Shown here in pieces: positions 52,714-59,044 of a stretch of 64,000 nt of DNA (position 1 is its first letter; each line of letters begins with the position of its first letter). Below the pieces are notes generated by a model. That model was not told the DNA's origin. It saw nothing but the letters and a program-made list of their open reading frames with translations, and searched no databases. Source of the stretch: JABWBJ01 sp036507855. GTDB lineage: Bacteria; Gemmatimonadota; Gemmatimonadetes; Gemmatimonadales; Gemmatimonadaceae. The translations under genes and the position numbers were made by a program. The stretch lies in contig DATCIJ010000041.1 of assembly GCA_036507855.1 (NCBI GenBank), forward strand, positions 74,553 to 138,552. The letters run 5' to 3'.

Positions 52714-53070
52714 TCAGCCCTCCACCAGTTCGATGCGGGCCATTTCCGCGCCGTCACCCTTGCGGTGGCCGATCTTCAGGATACGCGTATAGCCGCCGGC
52801 GCGCTTCTGGAATCGCGGACCGACCTCGGCAAACAGCTTGTCCGCGATCTGGCGCTGCTGGACGTGCCGCGTCGCCTGACGACGGTCGTGCAGCGTGCCG
52901 CTGCGTGCGCGCGTGATGAGCTTCTCGACGAACGGACGGAGTTCCTTCGCCTTCGCCTCGGTCGTCTCGATGGCCCCATGCTGGATGAGGGACATGGCCA
53001 ACCCACGCATCAGGGCGAGTTTCTGCTCGCCGGTGCGACGAAGCTGCCGTCCCGCTTTGCGGTGCCGCAT
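52714..53070 (-). CDS. rplQ: 50S ribosomal protein L17
   Basis: The 118-residue bL17 protein starts MRHRKAGRQLRRTGEQKLALMRGLAMSLI-like, with the TTEAKAKELRPFVEKLITRAR core that identifies the family. The ATG overlaps the rpoA stop by one base (TAATG). The rpoA-rplQ order is the universal alpha-operon ending. Confidence 0.97.
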   Translation of the reverse strand: MRHRKAGRQLRRTGEQKLALMRGLAMSLIQHGAIETTEAKAKELRPFVEKLITRARSGTLHDRRQATRHVQQRQIADKLFAEVGPRFQKRAGGYTRILKIGHRKGDGAEMARIELVEG

Positions 53071-54152
53071 TACTCAAGGTCCTCCATCAACTCATCATCC
53101 GGCGCGTTCGCAGCCGCCTGGCTGGGCGCCGTTCCCCAATCGAGGATCTTCACCCCTTCGCCGTTCTCCTCGTATCGCATGCCGAAGTTCAGCCCTTCGC
53201 TTTCGAGCAGGTGCGCGATCTCCTGCAGCGACTTCTTCCCGAAATTCTTCACCTGCAGGATCTGGTTTTCCGTCTGCCGCACCAGATCGCCAAGCGTGCG
53301 AATGTTCGAGTTCTTCAGCGAGTTGACGGAACGGACCGACAGGTCGAGGTCATCGATCAGGGTCTTCAGGCGCTGCGCGAGCTTGGCGGCGTCACCGGTC
53401 TGCGCCTCGCCCCCCGGCGTCACTGTCGCCGACGTGCTGGAGCCGAATCCGGCGAAATACTGGAAGTGGGTCTGTGCCAGCGCGGCGGCGTAGCTCACCG
53501 CCTCTTCTGGCGAGATCGTTCCGTTGGTCTCGACGGTCAGCGTCAACCGGTCGTAGTCGGTTCGCTGTCCGACGCGGGTTTCGGCGACCGTGAAGTTCGC
53601 GCGACGGACCGGATTGTAGAGCGCGTCGATCTTCACGAGGTCCACCGGAAGGCCGCGATCGGCGACGTGCTGGTCGGCTTCCACGTAGCCACGACCCTTG
53701 TTCACATACAGCTCGACGCTGATATCGCGATCGTCCTGAAGCGTGAAGAGGTGATGTCGCGGTTCGACGACGCGGACGTTCGCATTCGCCTCGATGTGTC
53801 CGGCGGTGACCGCGCCGGCCGACGAGCGGCCGATGCGAAGCACCACATCTTCGGCCTCGTCGCCCATGGCGAGGACGAGGTTCTTGAGGTTGCCGATGAT
53901 GAGGTGGACATCCTCGACGACTCCGGCGACGGTCTGGTGCTCGTGCACCACCCCGTCGATCCGGAAACCCCAGACCGCGCTCCCGCGCAGGGATGACAAC
54001 AGCATGCGCCGCATTGCGTTGCCGAGGGTGTGGCCGTAGCCACGCTCCAGCGGCTGAATGCGGAACTCTGCGATGTTTGGATTGTCCTCGCGGCGGTGAA
54101 CTTCGACCAGCTGCGGAAGGACCAGGCCCTTGAGATCGATTGCCTTGCTCAT
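53070..54152 (-). CDS. rpoA: RNA polymerase alpha subunit
   Basis: The 360-residue alpha subunit has an N-terminal assembly domain (about 1-240, with LERGYGHTLGNAMRRMLLSSLRGSAV). After a linker comes the C-terminal domain (about 275-340, VRSVNSLKNSNIRTLGDLVRQTENQILQVKNFGKKSLQEI) that contacts promoter UP elements and activators. An acidic tail follows. It sits between rpsD and rplQ as expected. Confidence 0.98.
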   Translation of the reverse strand: MSKAIDLKGLVLPQLVEVHRREDNPNIAEFRIQPLERGYGHTLGNAMRRMLLSSLRGSAVWGFRIDGVVHEHQTVAGVVEDVHLIIGNLKNLVLAMGDEAEDVVLRIGRSSAGAVTAGHIEANANVRVVEPRHHLFTLQDDRDISVELYVNKGRGYVEADQHVADRGLPVDLVKIDALYNPVRRANFTVAETRVGQRTDYDRLTLTVETNGTISPEEAVSYAAALAQTHFQYFAGFGSSTSATVTPGGEAQTGDAAKLAQRLKTLIDDLDLSVRSVNSLKNSNIRTLGDLVRQTENQILQVKNFGKKSLQEIAHLLESEGLNFGMRYEENGEGVKILDWGTAPSQAAANAPDDELMEDLE

Positions 54153-54317
54153 GAACGCTTTATCCTGTCGTGGTCATGCCGGGCATTAGCCTCGGCAACG
54201 CCCCACCCCGCCCCTGGCGCGCGGTGGGTTCGTGAGGGATCCAGGGTCCCGACCTGAGAATCAGCGATGAGCGGTCAGCGACAAGCGTCGAGGTTGCTGA
54301 TCGCTGATCGCTGATCG
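54153..54317. other. rpsD-rpoA spacer in the alpha operon
   Basis: This 165-bp gap is long for this operon. It contains a 63-bp tract made of consecutive heptamers at 54258-54320 and a GC-rich stretch (54205-54230). No internal promoter was recognisable. Confidence 0.5.
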
Positions 54318-54320
54318 CTA
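54258..54320. repeat. Nine-unit 7-bp repeat tract at the rpsD stop (hairpin)
   Basis: Nine consecutive heptamers run from GAATCAG through CGATGAG, CGGTCAG, CGACAAG, CGTCGAG and GTTGCTG to three ATCGCTN units. The first and last thirds are reverse-complementary (ATCAGCGAT against ATCGCTGAT), predicting a long hairpin. The final unit contains the rpsD TAG stop. Confidence 0.88.
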
Positions 54321-54950
54321 TTTCGAATACAACTCCACTACCAACTGTTCCTGTGCGGCTATTGGAATATTCGGCCGCGAAGGCCGCTCCAGCATCCGGC
54401 CGCTGAACGTGTCGCGATCGACGGCCAGCCACGACGGTGCCGCGCCGCGCGACGCATGTTCCATCGCGCTCTGGATGAATCCGTTCTCGCGCGATCCGCT
54501 GCGAACGCGGATTTCCTGACCGGGCAGCACCACGAAGCTCGGGATATCGACAGTGCGGCCGTTCACCTCGATGTGGCGGTGCCGAACCAGCTGACGTGCC
54601 GACTTCCGGCTCGACGCGAATCCAAGCCGGTATACCATGTTGTCCAACCGACTCTCCAACGCCGCCAGCAGGTTGTGCCCCGTGATGCCTGGAAGCGTGG
54701 AGACGTGCTCGAACGTGTTCCGGAACTGCTTTTCGGACACCCCGTAGATGCGCTTGATCTTCTGCTTCTCGCGCAGCTGCTTGGCGTATTCAGACGCCTT
54801 GCGACGACGAGCGGTCGCCTGGCCATGTTGACCCGGCGCATAGGGACGTCGCTCGACCGGGCACTTCTCGGTGAAGCACTTCGTCCCCTTGAGGAACAGC
54901 TTGGTGCCTTCGCGACGGCACTGGCGGCAACTCGGCCCCGTGTAGCGCAT
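54318..54950 (-). CDS. rpsD: 30S ribosomal protein S4 (zinc-binding C+ form)
   Basis: This 210-residue uS4 protein binds 16S rRNA early in assembly. The N-terminal zinc site Cys8, Cys11, Cys25, Cys30 is intact (CRQC then CFTEKCP). The S4 RNA-binding domain (about 98-160, SRLDNMVYRLGFASSRKSARQLVRHRHIEVNGR) and C-terminal ELYSK are standard. It starts 3 bp from rpsK's stop. The stop codon lies in a 7-bp repeat. Confidence 0.98.
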   Translation of the reverse strand: MRYTGPSCRQCRREGTKLFLKGTKCFTEKCPVERRPYAPGQHGQATARRRKASEYAKQLREKQKIKRIYGVSEKQFRNTFEHVSTLPGITGHNLLAALESRLDNMVYRLGFASSRKSARQLVRHRHIEVNGRTVDIPSFVVLPGQEIRVRSGSRENGFIQSAMEHASRGAAPSWLAVDRDTFSGRMLERPSRPNIPIAAQEQLVVELYSK

Positions 54951-54953
54951 CGG

Positions 54954-55331
54954 TCAGACTCTCCGGCGCTTCGGGGGACGGCAGCCATTATGCGGAATCG
55001 GCGTGACGTCCTTGATCGACTTCACCTGCAGGCCGGCGGAAGCCAGGGCCTGAATTGCCGATTCACGACCACTGCCCGGACCCTGCACGCGGACGTGCAC
55101 CCGCCGTACACCCACCGAAAGAGCCTCGCGCGCCGCCTGCTCCGCCGCGACGGTCGCGGCAAATGGCGTCGACTTCTTGGAACCCTTGAAGCCGGCCTTG
55201 CCCGACGATCCCCACGCGACGGTGTTACCGCCCATATCGGTGATGGTGATCGTGGTGTTGTTGAACGTGGCGCTGATATGCGCCACGCCTTCAGCCTCGA
55301 TGACGCGCTTTGCTTTCTTGCCTGTAGCCAT
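54954..55331 (-). CDS. rpsK: 30S ribosomal protein S11
   Basis: The 125-residue uS11 protein has GVAHISATFNNTTITITD and the C-terminal IKDVTPIPHNGCRPPKRRRV that identify it. I use ATG 55331 (MATGKKAKR) because it begins the conserved basic tail; an ATG two codons upstream is also possible. Immediately upstream is the heptamer tract that separates it from rpsM, and no clear ribosome-binding site is left. Confidence 0.97.
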   Translation of the reverse strand: MATGKKAKRVIEAEGVAHISATFNNTTITITDMGGNTVAWGSSGKAGFKGSKKSTPFAATVAAEQAAREALSVGVRRVHVRVQGPGSGRESAIQALASAGLQVKSIKDVTPIPHNGCRPPKRRRV

Positions 55332-55339
55332 GAACAAAC

Positions 55340-55404
55340 AGGAGATAGGAGACAGGAGACCGGAGACAGGAGACGAAGGACTCCTGGTTCCAGCTTCCGG
55401 ATTA
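55340..55404. repeat. 7-bp repeat tract filling the rpsM-rpsK spacer
   Basis: Heptamers AGGAGAT, AGGAGAC, AGGAGAC, CGGAGAC and AGGAGAC (55340-55374) are followed by a complementary-side series, TCCTGGT, TCCAGCT and TCCGGAT, that runs to the rpsM TAA stop. The two halves can pair through AGGA/TCCT. Confidence 0.85.
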
Positions 55405-55779
55405 CTTCGTCACTTTCTTCTTGCCGGCGATCGCGCGGCGCGGACCCTTCTTTGTTCGCGCATTCGTGTGCGTGCGCTGGCCGCGAACGGGTAGACCGCG
55501 GCGATGCCGGATCCCGCGATATGATCCGATGTCCATCAGTCGCTTTATGTTCATCGCGACCTCGGTTCGCAGCGCGCCTTCAACGCGATGATCCTTCTCG
55601 ATCGCCTGACGGAGCTTGTTCACGTCGGCGTCCGTGAGGTCACGGATGCGAAGCGCGGCGCTCACACCGGTCTTCTCGAGGATGTCGCGAGCAGTCGTGC
55701 GTCCGATGCCGAAGATGTATGTCAGACCGATCTCGACCTTCTTGTCGCGAGGGAGATCGACACCAGCAATACGAGCCAT
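55402..55779 (-). CDS. rpsM: 30S ribosomal protein S13
   Basis: The 125-residue uS13 protein shows MARIAGVDLPRDKKVEIGLTYIFGIGR-like opening, the helix-two-turn core and the C-terminal RHRRGLPVRGQRTHTNARTKKGPRR. It follows rpmJ by 1 bp. Confidence 0.98.
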   Translation of the reverse strand: MARIAGVDLPRDKKVEIGLTYIFGIGRTTARDILEKTGVSAALRIRDLTDADVNKLRQAIEKDHRVEGALRTEVAMNIKRLMDIGSYRGIRHRRGLPVRGQRTHTNARTKKGPRRAIAGKKKVTK

Positions 55780-55780
55780 G

Positions 55781-55897
55781 TCAGCCCTGCCGCTGCTTGT
55801 GCTTGGGGTTTCTCTTGCAGATGATGCGCGTAACCCCGTTGCGCTTCACTACGCGGCAGTGTTCGCAAATCGGTTGCACGCTCGTTCGGACCTTCAC
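55781..55897 (-). CDS. rpmJ: 50S ribosomal protein L36 (zinc-binding C+ form)
   Basis: This 38-residue bL36 protein is read from a GTG at 55897 with GGAG 8 bases upstream. The sequence begins VKVRTSVQPICEHC and ends NPKHKQRQG, with zinc ligands Cys11, Cys14, Cys27 and His33. It leads the alpha operon here, with no infA, secY or adk before it. Confidence 0.95.
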   Translation of the reverse strand: MKVRTSVQPICEHCRVVKRNGVTRIICKRNPKHKQRQG

Positions 55898-55941
55898 TTC
55901 ATCTCCGTCGCTGTCGGACCGGCAAATCGGCCAAGACGCTG

Positions 55942-55970
55942 AAAATAGACACCTTACGGTGCCCGTGCAA
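55942..55970 (-). promoter_or_regulatory. Promoter of the rpmJ-rpsM-rpsK-rpsD-rpoA-rplQ-rpmB operon
   Basis: On the minus strand, TTGCAC (55970-55965) and TATTTT (55947-55942) are separated by exactly 17 bp, giving a predicted start about 38 bases before the rpmJ GTG. This is one of the best sigma70-like matches in the window and fits a highly expressed operon. Confidence 0.7.
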
Positions 55971-55999
55971 GGGACGCGATGGAGTCTGGGAGAGGGCCG

Positions 56000-56698
56000 C
56001 TAGGAGCTCCTGAGGGACAACTCGTCGATGATCCTGTTCAACGCGGCTGTTGGTTCCGGGGACGCCGTTACTGTCCTGCCCAATACCACGTAGGTCGCCC
56101 CGGCTTTGGCGGCCGCGGCCGGTGTGACGACGCGGCTCTGGTCATTCACGGAGTCGCCCGCCAGTCGAACCCCGGGTACCAGCGTCGCCAGGTTACCTCC
56201 GTGCTCAGCCGAAATCCGGGCCGCTTCATGTCCAGAGCATACGACACCATGCGCACGGGCATCCCTGGCGACTCGTGCGAGGCGACTGACTTCGTCAGAC
56301 ACCGACGCCACCTGCCTTCCCAGCGCCTCAGAGAGGCCGATTTGGTCGAGTGACGTCAGAACGGTCACAGCCAGTACGCCGCAGCCGGCGCCGGCTCCTT
56401 CGACCGCCGCCGAAATCATCGCCCGACCACCAATTGCGTGCACGGTCAACAGGGAGGCCCCGCACGACGCCGCCGAACGAGCCGCGGCACGAACCGTGTT
56501 GGGAATGTCGTGGAACTTGAGATCGAGGAAGACCAGCTTCCCTTCTCTCCGAATGGCCTCCACCACCGATGGTCCGCTGGCGGTGAACAGCTCTCCTCCC
56601 ACCTTGTAGTACGCGCACCCATCGCCGAGCCGCCGCACCAGGGCCAGGGCGCTCCCGGCATCGGGGACATCGAGCGCAACGATCGGGACCGGGCTCAC
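56000..56698 (-). CDS. pyrF: Orotidine-5'-phosphate decarboxylase
   Basis: PyrF makes UMP from OMP, the last step of UMP synthesis. The 232-residue (beta/alpha)8 protein has the catalytic FLDLKFHDIPNTV (Asp-x-Lys-x-x-Asp) and the phosphate loop YVVLGRTVTASPEP. I choose GTG 56698: it overlaps the pyrD stop by 4 bp and has GGAG 8 bases upstream, whereas the in-frame GTG 56707 has the site almost touching. Confidence 0.94.
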   Translation of the reverse strand: MSPVPIVALDVPDAGSALALVRRLGDGCAYYKVGGELFTASGPSVVEAIRREGKLVFLDLKFHDIPNTVRAAARSAASCGASLLTVHAIGGRAMISAAVEGAGAGCGVLAVTVLTSLDQIGLSEALGRQVASVSDEVSRLARVARDARAHGVVCSGHEAARISAEHGGNLATLVPGVRLAGDSVNDQSRVVTPAAAAKAGATYVVLGRTVTASPEPTAALNRIIDELSLRSS

Positions 56699-57636
56699 GA
56701 AGGCCACTCCAGCGTCCCGGTGAGCGATGAAACCGACGTGACCCCCCGAACCTCACACCAGGATGCCAGGTCGCGCAGGAGTCGGCGCGGCAACCGGGGG
56801 TCGCGCATCACCGCAGTCCCGACCGCGAATGCGGTCGCGCCGGCCATGAGATACTGCAAGGCGTCGGTGGCACTGGAGATTCCCCCGACCCCGATGATAG
56901 GCGCCTTTGTGGCGCGGTAGACCTTCGACGTCGCGAGGACGCCGATGGGCAGAAGCGCTCCACCGCTGACGCCACCGCTTCCGAAGCCCAGCACGGGCTT
57001 CCGCGTCCCGACGTCGACCAGCAGGCCCGGCATCGTGTTCACCAGGGTCAGGCCGTTCGCCCCTGCATCGAGTGCGATCGACGCCGCTCGCGCGATGTCG
57101 GTCAATGCCGGTGAGAGCTTCACGAAAAGGGGAAGCGCCGTGGCGGATCGTGCGCGCTTGACGAGCTCACTGAGCGCTTCGGGGTCAGCCCCGAACTCCA
57201 TTCCTCCGGCCCTCACGTTCGGACAGCTCACGTTCAACTCAAAGCCGTGGGCTCCCGGAACGCCATTGAGCCGCGCGACGACTTCTGCAAACTCTTCGAG
57301 GCGACTCCCAACCACGTTCACGAGTACGCGCGCCACCTTCAGGCGAGCGGCGAGCCACGGGAGATGCTCCGCGCGAACGGACTCCACGCCCGGATTCGCC
57401 AGACCGACCGCATTCAGCATCCCAGACGCGAATTCGGCGACGCGTGGTGCACCCGCACCTGGCCGCGGCTCGACGCTGACTGCTTTTGTGACCAACCCGC
57501 CGAGTTGATCCAGATCAAGAACGCCGTCGAGCTCGCGGCCATAACCAGCCGTGCCCGACGCGAGGAAAAGTGGATTCTGAAGAGAGAGCCCGGCCAGCTC
57601 GACGGCGAGTCGCGACGTCGGCGCCGGTGCGTTCAT
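56695..57636 (-). CDS. pyrD: Dihydroorotate dehydrogenase, class 1B-type catalytic subunit
   Basis: This 313-residue FMN enzyme oxidises dihydroorotate to orotate. Class 1 features include FLASGTAGYGRELDGVLDLDQLGGLVTKAVS near the start, NVSCPNVRAGGMEFG with the catalytic Cys loop, and GVGGISSATDALQYLMAGATAFAVGTA at the FMN phosphate site. No pyrK gene is adjacent. The ATG at 57636 overlaps the amidase stop by 4 bp; the frame extends further upstream, but that part lies in the amidase gene. Confidence 0.93.
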   Translation of the reverse strand: MNAPAPTSRLAVELAGLSLQNPLFLASGTAGYGRELDGVLDLDQLGGLVTKAVSVEPRPGAGAPRVAEFASGMLNAVGLANPGVESVRAEHLPWLAARLKVARVLVNVVGSRLEEFAEVVARLNGVPGAHGFELNVSCPNVRAGGMEFGADPEALSELVKRARSATALPLFVKLSPALTDIARAASIALDAGANGLTLVNTMPGLLVDVGTRKPVLGFGSGGVSGGALLPIGVLATSKVYRATKAPIIGVGGISSATDALQYLMAGATAFAVGTAVMRDPRLPRRLLRDLASWCEVRGVTSVSSLTGTLEWPS

Positions 57637-58457
57637 CGGCCGCTGAGTGCCGCCCCACCCCGTCGACGGTAGTCGTCGAGGTATTTCCCTGTGGCCGCCG
57701 CGATGGCGTCGGCGAGGGCCTGCTGCCCGCGCGAACTGGCGAGCCAAGTCGCCTCCGAGGCGTTCGTGCCGAAGCCGAGCTCCACCAGCACGGCCGGCTT
57801 GTGCGCAGCGATCAGCACCGCGAATCCCGCCTGCTTCACGCCGCGGTCGGCGCCGGACGGATGCACGGGCCGGAGGCCGGATTGGATCGTGCTCGCGAGC
57901 TCGCTCGATTCGCGCAAGTACTCGTTCTGGACCATGTCGCTCAGCACGAACAGGAGCGGATCGCCCGGTTCGGCGCCCTCGTCCAGGAATTTGTCCGCCT
58001 CGTTTTCCATTTCGGCCACGCGCCGGTCGTCCTCGGTCTTGGCGTCGGACAGGAAATATGTCTCGAATCCGCGCGCCGAACGAGGGTTCCGCCAGCGCGG
58101 GTTGGCGGCGTTCACGTGAATCGACACGAACAGCGTTGCCTCGGCCTCGTTCGCGATGCGACCGCGGTCGCGCAGCGCAATCAGCGTATCGGTGGTGCGC
58201 GTCATGACGACGTCGACGCCGCGGGCGATCAGGGCCGCTCGGAGTTTCTTCGCGACCGCGAGCGTGATGTCAGCTTCGTGAACGAGTCGCTTGCCGGTTG
58301 TGGTTCCCTTCATGCCGCGATCGGGACCCCCGTGGCCGGCATCGACTACCACCAGCGCGCGTGCAGGGCGCACGGGTGCCGGCCGGCCACCACGTTCATC
58401 GACAGCAGTGGCCGTGTCGGCGACCTGCAGCGTGAAAAGCAGAAAGGCGAGGATCAT
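57633..58457 (-). CDS. N-acetylmuramoyl-L-alanine amidase (Amidase_3)
   Basis: This 274-residue periplasmic zinc amidase cleaves the stem peptide from MurNAc during cell separation or recycling. It has a short signal peptide (about 1-18), a VVVDAGHGGPDRGM zinc His, LVHEADITL with catalytic/zinc Glu, and LFVSIHVNAANP with another His. Lacking an AMIN domain, it is the minimal AmiC type. It overlaps both smpB and pyrD by 4 bp. Confidence 0.93.
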   Translation of the reverse strand: MILAFLLFTLQVADTATAVDERGGRPAPVRPARALVVVDAGHGGPDRGMKGTTTGKRLVHEADITLAVAKKLRAALIARGVDVVMTRTTDTLIALRDRGRIANEAEATLFVSIHVNAANPRWRNPRSARGFETYFLSDAKTEDDRRVAEMENEADKFLDEGAEPGDPLLFVLSDMVQNEYLRESSELASTIQSGLRPVHPSGADRGVKQAGFAVLIAAHKPAVLVELGFGTNASEATWLASSRGQQALADAIAAATGKYLDDYRRRGGAALSGR

Positions 58458-58927
58458 CGTTTGCGAAATGCTCGGGCCATGTCGCGCTCCGCGTCACGTC
58501 GGCGCGCGTCATCGCGCTTGTCATGGAGCTTCTTCCCGCGTGCAAGGGCGATGCTGACCTTCGCGCGCCCGCGGCGGAAGTACAGTTCGAGGGGGATCAG
58601 CGTGAGACCCTGGCGCTCGACAGCCCCGATGAGCCGACGAATCTCGCGCTGGTGAAGCAACAGCTTCCGGGACCGGGTCGGTTCGTGATTGACGTAACCG
58701 CCGCTGCCGTAAGGCGAAATGTGGGCGTTCAGCAGCCACAGTTCGCCACCGCGGACGATTCCGTATGCGTCTCCGATGTTCGCGCGGCCATCGCGCAGGG
58801 ACTTCACCTCGGTGCCCGTCAACACGAGTCCCGCCTCGAAAGTGTCCAGGATCTCATACTCGTGGCGGGCCGCCCGGTTGCGTGCGATGCTCTGCCGCTC
58901 ATTCTCTTTCGTGTTGGTGTCCGCCAT
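58454..58927 (-). CDS. smpB: SsrA-binding protein SmpB
   Basis: This 157-residue partner of tmRNA rescues stalled ribosomes. Family motifs are RNRAARHEYEILDTFEAGLVLTGTEVKSLRDGRANI and the basic C-terminal tail KKLHDKRDDARRRDAERDMARAFRKR that mimics tRNA. ATG 58927 has GGGG upstream and the usual short Ala/Asp-rich lead. No ssrA gene is visible nearby. It is the first gene of smpB-amidase-pyrD-pyrF. Confidence 0.97.
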   Translation of the reverse strand: MADTNTKENERQSIARNRAARHEYEILDTFEAGLVLTGTEVKSLRDGRANIGDAYGIVRGGELWLLNAHISPYGSGGYVNHEPTRSRKLLLHQREIRRLIGAVERQGLTLIPLELYFRRGRAKVSIALARGKKLHDKRDDARRRDAERDMARAFRKR

Positions 58928-59044
58928 ACCCCGTCCGTTGGACACGCCAGCCGATTTGCACGGTTGCGCGCGCTGCCGGGAAGTTAGGCACGGTGGCGAT
59001 GCGACGGCAGTCTTACCAACCTAACGCCGCAACCCATATCCCCG
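58928..59044. other. Spacer between the LtaS-like gene and smpB
   Basis: This 117-bp gap contains a GTTAGG...CCTAAC inverted pair (6 bp) but no convincing promoter. It is the likely site of smpB transcription initiation. Confidence 0.4.

Noticed and set aside
7612..55404. Possible CRISPR array or IS remnants for the repeat tracts
   Set aside because: Units are 7 bp without spacers, there are no cas genes nearby, no transposase, and no consistent terminal repeats or target duplications.
58454..59044. A tmRNA gene near smpB
   Set aside because: No tRNA-like acceptor plus tag-coding structure is recognisable within the neighbouring gaps.
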